The notes below the pieces were generated by a model, which worked only from the letters and a program-made list of their open reading frames with translations, made no database searches and was not told the DNA's origin. From positions 8,688,511 to 8,752,510 of the forward strand of contig NC_134659.1 of NCBI RefSeq assembly GCF_030463565.1: a stretch of DNA of 64,000 bases, read 5' to 3'. Source of the stretch: Pelecanus crispus. Taxonomy: Eukaryota; Chordata; Aves; Pelecaniformes; Pelecanidae. Numbering within the stretch: the first letter of the stretch is position 1; each line of letters starts with the position of its first letter. Made by a program: the position numbers and the translations under genes. This document shows, piece by piece, positions 36,501 through 64,000 of this stretch.

Positions 36501-39500
36501 CGCCTTCGAGGGCGTCCCTGGCTCTGCTCGTTTCTCCTCCGTGCACATGAATGAGAGCAGCGGGTCCCCGTTCACGGAGGGTGCCACGTCTGTGCCCAAG
36601 GCTGGTTCAGGGTTTGGGTTTGTTCAGGCTCCTGGCTGTCACAGTAGCCATATAAAAGCCCTTTGACATTCAGACAAGGAAAGAAATTACAGCAGTTTGC
36701 ACTATCATTAGCTTCCTTTATCAGCAGGCTTTTATTTTGCTGTGGAATAAACATGTGCAGTTCTTGTCTGATGAAGCAATAGGGTAGAAGTCCGCTAATG
36801 GTTAAAACTTCCTCTTCTACACACTTGGCCAGGAGCCGTGTCTGGGCTGAGCCCTGCCTGATCGAGGCTGCAAAGAAGGAGTATGACGGGGTGATTGAGG
36901 AGTTCCTGACGGTTGGAGAGAAGCTCTTTGGACCTTATGTTTGGGGCAGGTACAGCCTCCTGTTCCCAAAGGGCTTTGCTCCCCATGGCCGGGGAGGGAG
37001 CATCCCGCTGTCCCCAGCTGCATCCGCAGGAGGAGGTGGGTCTGACCCAAGCCGTCTGCTCTTCCCGGCAGGTACGACATCCTGTTCATGCCGCCCTCCT
37101 TCCCCTTCGGCGGGATGGAGAATCCCTGCCTCACCTTCGTGACGCCCTGCCTGCTGGCCGGGGACCGCTCCCTGGTAGACGTCATCATCCACGAGATCTC
37201 CCACAGCTGGTTTGGCAACCTGGTCACCAACGCTACATGGGGCGAGTTTTGGCTGAACGAGGGCTTCACCATGTACGCCCAGAGGCGCATTTCCACCGAG
37301 GTCTATGGTGCGTGGCCTTGCCCGGCCGCGGAGTGCGGAGTCCCCATGTGCGGCCGTGCCACCGCAGGCAGGACCTGTGCGGGTCCAGGGTCCTGTGGCT
37401 CAGCGCGTCTCTCCGAGTGCTGTGCGCGGGGCCAGAGCCTGCACTGCATCTCGGAAGAGGTGAAGAGCAGCAGCCTGCAACGCCCCGGGGCTTTCGCATT
37501 AGCAACAGAACCGCCTTTGCTCTGAGAGAGGGACGGAGCGCCCACAGCCCCGTGCCAGGGACGTGGGTGCTGCGATCTTGCCCAGCCTCACCTTCCTCTT
37601 GCTCCCGCAGCTCCCTCAGGGAGCTGATACCAGCTGCCCTGAGCTCCCCCCTGGACACAAGCGTCACATCCAGCAGCTCAGGCGCTCCCAGCAACATTTG
37701 CTGCACCCAGACAAATTGAAATGGCTCTGAAAAACCTCCTGCTAACCGAGGGCTGGCTTGCCGTACTTCTCTGCAGCTCTACCATCTCAGTGCCTTTTTA
37801 TCGGTTTTCTCCTCTCCCAGCTCATAAGCTAACGCTGTTTCCCCCTGCTAGCAGCACCCCTTGCGCTCGAAGTGTACAGGGGTCTGGTCAGGGTCTCCCA
37901 ACGCCTCCTGCTTGTCTCTGCCCAGGTTTGGCGTACACCTGCCTGGAGGCTGCGACGGGAAGGGCCCTCCTGCGCCAGCACATGGACAACACAGGGGAGG
38001 ACCATCCGCTCAACAAGCTGCGGGTGGTCATCGAGCCAGGTCTGTGGGGCGTCCCCGTCCTCCCGCAGCCGGCCGGGGTGCAGGGGCAAGCGAGTTGTGG
38101 TGTCAGGGCGGGAAGCCCTGCTGCTGGGGTGTTCAATGGCTTGCAATAAAATCAGCACTGGTGGTGGGACCTGAGTGAGGCGATGGCTCCAGGAGGGATG
38201 TGACAGGCTTGCACCCAGCACAGAAAGCAGAAATTTGGGTGCGTGTGAGGGCTGTTTTGTTTTGCAGATGGGCAGATGATTCCTGAGGGTTTTCCTTTTT
38301 TCTAGGTGTCAATCCGGAAGACACGTACAACGAAACGCCCTACGAGAAGGGGTACTGCTTCGTGAGCTACTTGGCCCATCTCGTGGGGGACCAGAGCAAG
38401 TTCGATGCCTTCCTCCAGGTCAGTATGAGGGGGTACCGGATGGAGGTGCCAAGTCAGACAAAACCCCGCAGTGGGCAGCCAGGGCGCAGCGGGACCCCGG
38501 GAAGGACAGGCTGAACAGGGTGGCTGAGTGGGAAATGGGGATGTTCACAGGGGAATGAGGGCAGAGCTTGGCCCTGTGCTGGCAGCAGGTGAGTCAATGC
38601 TCAGAGGTGTCCTGGGGCATGTGGGGGGCTGGGCAGCTGGGGGGGTAACGGGGGCCAGCGTGGGCTCGGCAACGCTAATCCCCGTGAGATGGACCATGCG
38701 GGGGATGGGCAGCACTGCTGGGGGTGAGCACGTGTGGCATCACGCCCCAGCCGTCCCGGCAGGCCTACGTGAACCGGTTCAAGTTCCAGAGCATCACAGC
38801 GGATGACGCCCTCAGTTTCTTCCTGGAGTACTTCCCGGAGCTGAAGGAGAAAGGCGTGGACTCCATCCCAGGTCAGCACGGCGCCTTCCTGGCCAGGGGA
38901 CTGGAGCGCCGCTTTGCAAACCAGTGCCCGTGGGCGTCGGAGCCGTCCCATGTCCCGTGTAGACCCTGTGCGTGTTCGTTTGTGGGTTTTACTGGAGATG
39001 CTCCTGACGCTACTGGCCTCGGCCAGGAAGCAGCGCAGCGCTGGCCGGCCGGGGATCAGGCACTAACCTGGGCTCGGGTGTGCGCCTGCTCAGCCTGATT
39101 TTTTTTTTCCATCCAGTCCGTGCTCTGCACTCAGGTTTCCCCATGGACAGCTGAGCCTGGCCAAGCCTCTAGCACCATGATATGAGCGTTTGCTGGGGGA
39201 GCTGCTGGCGAGCACTGGGCTCGGGCTCAGCTGGTGCCCCAGACTCAGCTCAGCCTTGCTGCGGAGAGCCGGGCTTGGCAGGAGCTCTCCGTGCCAGAGC
39301 CCGCTCATGTCCCTGGCAGCGGTGGGGCTGTTACTGCACAAGCACACACCGAGCCCAGGGTGGCTTAACAGCCTCCCCCTGTTAGCCTCTGCTTGTCGCC
39401 ATCCCTGGGCAGGTTTGCTGGTGCTGGGGATGCCCTCGGAGGAGGCAGCGGGATGTCTGGGCAGCAGTGCCTGGCGCGGGGTTCAACACTGGTTCCAGCT

Positions 39501-41730
39501 CTCCCTCCCTTCCCCGCGGCAGGCTTTGAGTTCGATCGCTGGCTGAACACGCCTGGCTGGCCCCCCTACCTGCCCGACCTCTCGCCAGGGGAGCAGCTGA
39601 TGAAGCCGGCAGAGGAGCTGGCAGAGCTCTGGGCAGCCGATGGCTTGAACATGGAGGCGATCAAAGCCGTGGACATCACGGCCTGGAGGACATACCAGCT
39701 GGTCTACTTCCTGGATCAGGTCCTGCAGAAATCCCCCCTGCCAGAAGGTGAGGGCCAGGTCACCTCCCGGGGCTCCGGTGCCTGGGGGAGACGGGGGGGA
39801 CGTGCCCCAGTCCAGCCAGTTGGCCGGGGCTGTGGCCACGTCAGCAGGACGCGTGGGTGTGTGGCCATCAGCCCATCCCTGCTGCGGTCCAGCGGTGCAG
39901 TTCCTGGTGTCTGGGAAGCCTCGATCTGTGCGGTGGGGAGCAGAGAGCCAGGGGAAGCGTGTCCCTCGACATATGGGGACACATGCAGTGGCAGGGAGGA
40001 GCCCCACTGTCCCCAGGCTGGCTCCGCTGGGCTGTCACCTCCCCGTGTTCACCTCTCCCACGTTCTTTGCTGAGAGACCTCCCTCCCCTTCGTGCTGGCC
40101 TCCCAAGCTGTGTGGGGCTACCTGGCCCCAGGAGGCCCAACACGGGCACCCTCCCACCCAGAGCCAGTGACTGCCTGGGATGCTCCCAGAGCTGGGGGTG
40201 CCGGGAGGCTCAGCGGGGTCCAGGGCTGGCCTGTGGCTGGGATGATCCCGGAGGATTTGCAGCACAGCGGTGTAGGCTCGCAGGATCCCCTCGGAGCAGG
40301 GACTGGGAGCTGGAGGCAGAGCCCCTGCAGGGGTGGTGATGATGATCCCCCTCTCACAGGCAACGTGGAGAGGCTGAGCGAGATGTACCCGAAGATCTCC
40401 CAGGCCCAGAATGCCGAGCTGCGACTCCGCTGGTGCCAGATTGTCCTCAAGAACAACCTTGAGGCCGAGTACAGCAAGGTCAAGGACTTCCTCCACAGCC
40501 AGGTTTGTCCCTGGGCAGCAGCGGCCGCAGCCGGCAGCGTGCCATCGGGGGGGAGAGCGGCACAGGGCCCAGGGCCTCCTGCACCAGAGGGCCGGGGGCT
40601 GGCTCTTGCTCTTGGTAGCCCCACAGAAGGGTTTGGGTTGGGGGGCACCTTCAAAGGTCATCCAGCCCACCCCCCCCTGCAGTGAGCAGGGACAGCTTCC
40701 ACTCGATCAGGGTGCTCAAAGCCCCAGCCCGCCTGACCTTGAACGTTTCCAGGGGTGGGGCATCTACCACCTCTGGGCAACCTGTTCAGCATCTCACCAC
40801 CCTCATCGTAAAACATTCCTGCCTTATGGCCAACCTAACCTGACCTCTTTCAGTTTAAAACTGCTGCCCCCTCTCTTGTTACTACAGGCCTTGGTAAAAA
40901 GTTTCTCTCTGCCTTTCTTACAAGCTCCCTTTATATACAGAAAGGCCGCAGTCAGGTCTCCCTGGAGCCCTCTCTTCTCCAGGCTGAACACTCCCAACTC
41001 ACTCAGCCTGTCCTCGTAGGAGAGGCGGTCCAGCCCTCTGACCATTTCCATGACCTCTGGACCTGCTCCAACAGGTCCATGTCTTTCTTGCACTGGGGAC
41101 CCCAGAGCTGGACACAATGCTCTTGGTGGGGGGGGGGGTCACCTCCCTCGGCCTGCTCGCCACGCTTCTTGTGACGCAGCCCAGGGTACGGTTGGCTTTC
41201 TGGGCTGCAAGCACATGCTGCTGGCTCACGTCCCGTTTGTCACCCACCAGTACCCCCAGGTCCTCCTCTGCAGCGCTGCTCTCCACCCCTCCATCCCCAG
41301 TCTGTACTGAGGAGGGGGGTGCCCCGACCCAGGTGCAGGACCTTGCACTTGCCCTTGTTGAACTGGACGAGCATTGCATGGGCCTGCTCCTTCTCCAAGG
41401 TCTTCCCCCGTCTCCAGGCAGTGCCAGGGGCAGTGTTTTCCACCCTGTCCCATTCCTCCACACTCTCTCTGGCCAGCAGCAGGGTGCTGCTGGAGGTGCT
41501 GTGCCTTGGGGAGGGGAACGTGGGGCTGCTGGGGCTGGGGTGTAACCCCCGCTCTGTCTCTGCAGGGGAAGCAGAAGTACACCCTGCCCCTCTACCGTGC
41601 CATGTGGGGCGGGTCGGAGTCAGCCCGGGCCCTGGCCATGGAGACCTTCTCAGCCACAGCCCCCCAGCTCCATGTCAACGTCCAGAACTACGTCAAGGAG
41701 ATCCTGGGCTTGGAGGTGGCGGAGGACTAG
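33537..41730 (+). CDS. RNPEP: RNPEP, aminopeptidase B (arginyl aminopeptidase), complete, 11 exons
   Basis: This M1-family zinc aminopeptidase removes N-terminal Arg or Lys from peptides in the cytosol and secretory pathway. The coding exons are 33,537-33,908; 34,721-34,861; 36,073-36,221; 36,833-36,949; 37,072-37,307; 37,926-38,039; 38,306-38,418; 38,763-38,871; 39,523-39,747; 40,360-40,502; 41,566-41,730. All junctions are GT/AG and keep phase, giving 627 residues (human about 650). Residues 273-277 are the exopeptidase motif GGMEN. HEISH (300-304) with Glu323 forms the HExxH-x18-E zinc site, and Tyr389 in PYEKG is the expected catalytic tyrosine. [27 protein letters not shown] and [20 protein letters not shown] distinguish it from RNPEPL1 and LTA4H. 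The N-terminal 100 residues, from a GC-extreme exon, are the most divergent part. The start (GCGGCGATGG) has a good context. The C-terminal ARM-like helical domain is complete, ending [10 protein letters not shown]. Confidence 0.97.
34015..34715. repeat. C-rich minisatellite in RNPEP intron 1
   Basis: Irregular units of about 17-19 bases, such as CCCCTCACCCCGGGACC, fill most of intron 1 right up to the polypyrimidine tract of exon 2. The reverse strand is G-rich with many GGGG tracts, so the intron RNA is C-rich and the template strand can form quadruplexes. It leaves little unique sequence in intron 1. Confidence 0.9.
40622..41420 (-). mobile_element. CR1 LINE, 5'-truncated 3' fragment in RNPEP intron 10
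   Basis: Read on the minus strand this contains the C-terminal part of CR1 ORF2 in broken frames: [61 protein letters not shown] and [10 protein letters not shown]. It ends with the characteristic 3' region (TTTGGGTTGG, then CATCCAGCCC in plus-strand order). It is antisense to RNPEP and fills most of the intron between exons 10 and 11. Several frameshifts and substitutions make it older than the copies at 56.5 and 63.3 kb. The left boundary is good to about 20 bases; the right one is uncertain. Confidence 0.88.
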
Positions 41731-43396
41731 AGCAGCCTGGGCTCCGCTCCCTCCACGGGCTTTCCCCCTGGCACAACCTCAGCATGCTTTCCCTCATTGC
41801 ACATGTTTCCATTTTAAAATTTGTAATTTTTCTTTTTTTCTGCTTTTCCTGTTCCCACCGCCCCACGGGCAGCCTTAGCGTGACTCACCACCAGACTGGT
41901 GCCCCAGGAGGGGACCCGGCCAGCCCCGGCGTGGGATGTGCAGGGCTCGCCAGGAGGCTGGTGGTTTCTCCTGGTGTTGGCACAGGAGCGATGGGCCTGG
42001 AGCAGCTGAGGGAGGTGCTGATCCACACCCGGGTCTGGTCCTCGCTGGGCTCCTGCCAAGCTGTGACAAGTCCCACACCAGCGGGGATGGAGGGAGCTGC
42101 TCCTCTGCCTGGGGCGCACCATGGGGCGCTGACCCCTGGGGGCCCCACAGGCTCTGTGGTGGGCACAGAGCGGGACCCCTTGGCTTCAGAGCCCCCGGGT
42201 GCTGCCGAAGGCAGAGGATGAGCTGGGGATTGCTTCTCCTCCTCCCTCTTCACGCCCCAAGGTGTCCACCCCCCATCACACTGGGGCTCGCTTCGGGGTT
42301 GGGGATAGGGGTGCATCCCTGCTCCCCCACCAGCGGGGGGGCAGTGCTCTGCAGGGGGGCAGGCAGCGTGCCAAGCCCCCCGGGAGAGCTGCTGGCAAAC
42401 CGGCAGCATCGCGTGGGCCCCCGCCTGCGTGCAGGCAGGAGGACCTGAAGGCGCCCGGCCTCGCTGCATGGCTCTGGGGGAGCCCATGCCGGGTTGGGGG
42501 CCAAGACCATCTCATAAACCTGGAACCCAGCACCCAGGGAGTGACTGCAGCAGATTTCTGAACAGCAGCATCATGGGTGGGGGGGGGGTCTCTGCCTGCC
42601 ATGCAGTCTGACAGGCTTTTAGCCAGGCGTGTTCAATCAGGATAACGAGCCCCTGCTCCGGTGAGCAGCCACATGCTGCAGCAAACGCCACAAGCCCAAA
42701 CGGGCCCGGAGGTGGTGCCATGTGCTGAGCAGGGACCAGCTCTTTGCAGTTTGCTGGGATAAATCCCAGAGCACGGACAACGATGCCAGTAAAGCAGGAC
42801 TCGAGGGCTTTAAAGAGCCAGTGTGGCCTACATACGGTGGACACTGCAGGACTAGGACAAAGCTCGACTGCCATGCTGTAACTTATTCCTTATCAAATGC
42901 AGGAATATGAGCACACTCCCCAAAAGGACAAAACTGCCCCAAGGCTGCACTAACACCAGTAACGCCGGGAAACTGCTGGCTATAAAGGCCCCTGAGGCCA
43001 CCAACTCAAAAGGCTGCTCTGAGGTGGCGATAACGAGAACACCCAATTGCCTCAGAAAGCACAGACCAACCCCATCGCATGCGCTGGCCCTGCTTTTCTT
43101 TTTGGGCCATGCATCTGCCTGATCCTACGGGAAGGTTGGCCCATTCCTCCTCGACAGCCCTGGCTCTTCCCCTGCCTCCTTCTCCCGAGACCCAGCCCCG
43201 GCAGGGCCAAACCGCGGGGGCCCCAGCTGCAGCCCCCGCTGCGCTCCCAGGCGTGGGGGGACAGCGCAGGCCGGAGGGGTCAGCCTTGCCCCCGGGGCAG
43301 GTCCTCTCTCGGAGGGGTACACGGTCCCGGCCCCCTGCACAACAGCAGACCAGAGGCAAATCACCACAACGATGTTGCTGACCGCATTTTTCAGAC

Positions 43397-43402
43397 AATA
43401 AA
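43397..43402 (+). terminator. RNPEP: Candidate RNPEP polyadenylation signal
   Basis: This is the first canonical AATAAA on the plus strand after the RNPEP stop codon, 1.67 kb downstream. A shorter 3' UTR using a variant signal is possible; the T-rich tract near 41,820-41,850 is another candidate end. Confidence 0.35.
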
Positions 43403-44754
43403 TCCCACTGATGTAATGCAACTCTGACCGAGCACTACGGTCACTAGAGCCAGGACTAAGCCAAAACCACCGCCAAGGCAGAGACGCCCGCAGCGCCCTG
43501 GCTCAGAGGGTGCAGAGATGGTGCATTTCCTCGCTGATGGGTTCAGGAATGAGCTCCAAACCCCAAATAGTCTGAGAAAATGGAGTCAAAGGGGCTGGTT
43601 ATGGCATGGTTGAAATCAGCCCGTTCTTCCGTACTGAGGGAACCAGGCTGCGCATGTTTGGGAAATGGGTGTCCTCTAGTGGATTCAGCACTGCTGAATA
43701 TAACTTGCAGTATTCTTACAAGTTGCAGCGTATAACCTTTCTACATTTGCAGATATTCTGGTTTCCCAGGGAACATGCAGACTGTCGGTACAATTAACAT
43801 GACCTCTGACAAGAGACTCCATTACCTATGAGGCATCTGGAAATAATCCCTCTGGTTGAAAATGAGCCCTTTGCTCTCAGATGCATCTGCCACCTCTGGT
43901 CTGACTCACCTCAGCAAACCATCGGCTGGGAGACAGATCGAGTGGTCTCTAAAGCATCTCCCTTGGACTAAATGAAATGATGCATTCTCCACTGCACAGA
44001 GACTGCAATGCCCTCAGCATACCAAAGCACACACGTGCATGTCATGCTACACAACGCCGAACAGGAGCTCACATCTCGTACTGCACCGGGAACACTTTAA
44101 CGGCCTGAATTAAAAATTACGGCCACAAGGGTGGAAACACAGGGGCTGGGCAGCTGCGCTTCCCAGGAGGGATCTGCCACTGCTCCGGCTCGAGCCAACT
44201 CTTGCCACTCCAAAAAGCCAAGCAGAGAGCAGGACCATGTCAGCGCTGCCTTCTGCTTCACCTCTGCGAACTGGTGCAGCTTAAGGCAGGACAAGATTTT
44301 GATTCTCAGCTTCTGTGTCACTCCCTCCTCTGGGCTTTCTTGGGGGCTCTGGGGCTGGGGAGCAGTTCTGTCTGCAGATGTTTCACCAACACCAGCTGAT
44401 CTCTGATGCTCACCAACCAAGATGCCTAAATCAGCAGCCGGGGAGAGGCGAAGTTCCTCGCCCCTCTGCAGCGTGGGAAGCATCCAGCACAGCGGGGAGC
44501 TGGGGAGCTGCGGAGCTGCAACCGGGAGGGAACGGCAGCCACTTCTGAACTGGCTGGGAAGGGCTCTCTGCCTTCATTCACCTTCCTGCAAAGGCAACGA
44601 CTAACGAAGACACTTCAGCATAAAATTAGTAACAAGATGTAGCACACTTATTTTTAACAAAGTGACCTTCATCAAGCTTGGAGCTCTTTTTGCTTAATTT
44701 TTTCCAAAATGAAAGCCCAGTCAATCATGAAATGCTAGGAGAAGATGTTAACTC

Positions 44755-44760
44755 TTTATT
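44755..44760 (-). terminator. LZTR1: Candidate LZTR1 polyadenylation signal
   Basis: TTTATT on the plus strand is AATAAA for LZTR1, about 695 bases beyond its stop codon. A canonical signal in an AT-rich 3' flank at this distance is plausible, but not proven. Confidence 0.5.
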
Positions 44761-44799
44761 AATGAATTGCTTTAGAAAGGCTTAGGGAGGCAGGATTAA

Positions 44800-44925
44800 T
44801 GGATTTGATGGTCAGAAAGGACCGCTGTAATCTTCTAGTCTGACCTGCTGCTGAGCACAGGTCTGGACTTCCTGCAGCCCACCGGCCGAGGCAGTGGCAA
44901 AAGGGCTTATCTCTTAATCCACACC
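44800..44925. mobile_element. Ancient CR1 3'-end relic
   Basis: The segment GATGGTCAGAAAGGACCGCT followed by GTAATCTTCTAGTCTGACCT resembles the conserved 3' end of old CR1 families shared by birds and other sauropsids. It is short and diverged. Confidence 0.55.
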
Positions 44926-45453
44926 ATGGAGAGCCTCCGAAAAGTCACTACGTTCTGGTCCGACGGTCAGCCTCACTGTGAACACCACGCGCTCTTTTTA
45001 CGTTTAACAAAACGTTTCCAGTTTTGCTATGACTGACTTCCACTTACAGCCCCTGGCTGTGTCAGCTGAAGTTCTTTAAATAGTATTCTTTAAATATTGT
45101 GTTTCAAAGTATTAATGACTCTCTTACTCATGACTGCTTTGTTTTACAGTATAAAAGTAATAATGGGCTTGATTCTGAACTTAGTTACTCCCAAAACCAC
45201 ATGGAATAAATTAATTCCTGTAATGGTTTCAATTTTACATTTGCGTAACAGAAACCAAACCCTTCTCCACAAAGGTACAAACCAAGCAAATCCACGGGAG
45301 AGCAAGTCAGCCGTCCACGCTCCTCTTGGCCGCCTGCTATATTGTGTAGACACTCTGAGCAGCTCAGTATGGAATGGTAAAAAAGAAAGAGAGTCAGCCG
45401 TAAAGTGCTAGTTTTTTTGAGGAACAAATGAAAAGTTCGATTACCAAAGCATG

Positions 45454-62768
<17,315 letters not shown>

Positions 62769-64000
62769 CTAAAAAAAAATCCAAAACCCAAAGAAACACC
62801 AACAGAAGACAGAATTAATTATGGCTATATCCAAAAGCACTGTAGTTACACATGCTATCACTAGATTTTCTTATTAACTTGACCTCAGTGCAGTGCATGA
62901 AGTAGAAAATAACATCAAACCAAACACATGCAAGGGCTTCCTCTATGGTGAAGGCAATGAAGGTAACACAGATCAACACGCAAGAAACGTCTCTCATCAC
63001 TACTTGCAGATTTTAGGATTTGGTGGCTCAGAGTCTCACCGACTCTCAGGACTTGTCTGAGGGTCCCACACAACAGAAATAAACTCGAGCATAGGGGGGA
63101 TTTGACCTGGTGTGGGTATCTTGAAATTTAAAATTTCCATAGTTACTGGGGGCAGGGGTGGGAGTGCTGCATGCAAATAAAAATTCCGTACAAAACGCTC
63201 TGCTCCAAGAACACTGAACCTGACAGTACATGAAGAGGAACAGCCAATTTTCATAAAATCACAGAACACTTTGGGTTGGAAGGGACCTTTAGAGGCCATC
63301 CAGCCCAACCCCTGCAGTGACAGGGACAGCTTTAACCAGACCAGGGGGCTCACAGCCCCGTCCAGCCTGGCCTGGGATGTTTCCAGGGATGAGGCCTCCA
63401 CCGCCTCTCTGGGCAACCCCTTCCAGTGCTTCACCACCCTCAATGTAAAACATTTCTTCCTTATATCCAATCTAAATCTATTCTTCTTTAGTTTAAATCC
63501 ATTACTCCTTGTCCTGTCACAACAGGCCTTGCTAAAAAGATTGTCCCCATCCTTCCTATAGGCCCCCCTCAAGTACTGGAAGGCCACAATAAGGTCTCCC
63601 CGCAGCCTTCTCTTCTCCGGGCTGAACAACCCCAACTCTCTCAGCCTGGCCTCATAGGAGAGGCGCTCCAGAAATGATCGTAGGATCATTTTTGTGGCCT
63701 CCTCTGGACCCGCTCCAACAGGTCCGTGTCCTCCTTGTGCTGAGGGCTCCAGAGCTGGACGCAGGGCTGTAGGTGGGGTCTCACCAGAGCGGAGCAGAGG
63801 GGCAGAATCCCCTCCCTTGACCTGCTGGCCACGCTGCTGGGGATGCAGCCCAGGATTCGGTTGGCTTTCTGGGCTGCAAGCACACACTGTTTTCAGTTAA
63901 ACATCCTGACAAATCCTGTCTGATACACTTTTCAATAATTTGTCAAAGTAAGTTGTGAAGATCTCTGTTAGGACTCTAGAAGACACTGGAGAGCTTGGCC
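62769..64000 (-). other. LZTR1: LZTR1 intron, right edge
   Basis: Upstream of the exon at 62,768 there is only intron: about 480 bases of unremarkable AT-rich sequence, then a CR1 fragment, then 110 bases of unique sequence to the edge. I searched for the preceding Kelch exon (human ends ...GTVDNNIRSGEMYRFQ) and did not find it, so it lies beyond 64,000. Confidence 0.7.
63254..63888 (-). mobile_element. CR1 LINE, 5'-truncated 3' fragment (635 bp)
   Basis: This is the same subfamily as the copy at 56,461-60,290: over the shared 3' region the two differ at only a small fraction of positions. The minus-strand frame reads [60 protein letters not shown] and LDIRKKCFTLRVVKHW. It is truncated just before the AAQKANR block, as is usual for CR1. 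A short insertion (AGAAATGATCGT near 63,670) interrupts the frame. Confidence 0.93.

Larger units (their letters stand above)
41731..45453. other. Convergent intergenic region between RNPEP and LZTR1
   Basis: This contains both 3' UTRs. The first candidate polyadenylation signal for RNPEP on the plus strand is AATAAA at 43,397-43,402. For LZTR1 on the minus strand it is AATAAA read from 44,760 to 44,755. Base composition changes near 43.5 kb from strongly GC-rich to AT-rich. An old CR1 relic lies at about 44,800-44,925. I see no further gene. Confidence 0.6.

Noticed and set aside
36913-37719. 268-codon plus-strand frame overlapping RNPEP exons 4-5
   Set aside because: It is a shifted frame of the real exon 5 (which holds HEISH) and reads through intron; the M1 peptidase frame is clearly the coding one.
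33537-41730. RNPEPL1 or LTA4H as the identity of the aminopeptidase
   Set aside because: The [26 protein letters not shown] and [17 protein letters not shown] segments and the NAV1 neighbour fit RNPEP; LTA4H and RNPEPL1 differ in these blocks.

Overview
The window looks like nuclear DNA from a bird. It holds several CR1 LINE copies, including one almost complete element. Genes are vertebrate, with introns and canonical GT/AG splice sites. The left two thirds is very GC-rich and loaded with minisatellites and long G or C homopolymers, as on avian microchromosomes. There are no bacterial operons, CRISPR arrays, tRNAs or rRNAs that I can support.

Layout. (1) 1-12,756, minus strand: first coding exon of the short NAV1 (neuron navigator 1) isoform at 12,086-12,756, with its CpG-island promoter to about 13,350. 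Everything to the left of the exon is NAV1 intron 1; NAV1 continues off the left edge. (2) 13,296-14,350: a 19-bp minisatellite just upstream of that promoter. (3) 16,049-17,149, minus strand: two further exons whose joined product ends in a motif known from the long NAV2/NAV3-type N-terminus, so NAV1 here has a second, upstream set of 5' exons. (4) 17,150-33,300: no recognised coding gene. It contains a 1.3-kb 12-bp minisatellite (23,482-24,786), a CpG island with GC boxes near 25 kb, a cluster of AP-1 sites (30.57-30.64 kb), a perfect 34-bp inverted repeat (31,232-31,304) and a second CpG island with a minus-strand splice donor (32,333). (5) 33,537-41,730, plus strand: complete RNPEP (aminopeptidase B), 11 coding exons, 627 codons, active site intact, with one CR1 fragment in its last intron. 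(6) 45,454-62,768, minus strand: the last ten coding exons of LZTR1 (BTB-BACK-BTB-BACK half). The Kelch half lies beyond the right edge. Its introns carry a 3.8-kb CR1 with decayed ORFs, a 3' CR1 fragment and older CR1 relics.

How they relate. NAV1 and RNPEP are divergent (5' ends facing), and RNPEP and LZTR1 are convergent. NAV1 (microtubule-associated neuronal guidance), RNPEP (cytosolic/secreted exopeptidase) and LZTR1 (CUL3 adaptor that degrades RAS-family GTPases) do not form a pathway. The interest is genomic. In human, as I remember it, NAV1 and RNPEP lie on 1q32.1 but LZTR1 lies on 22q11.21, and base composition changes sharply near 43.5 kb, between RNPEP and LZTR1. That is either a lineage-specific rearrangement or an assembly join. 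I found no convincing new multi-gene system. The strongest unexplained structures are the inverted repeat, the two minisatellites whose unit variants track CpG decay, and the alternative NAV1 5' ends.
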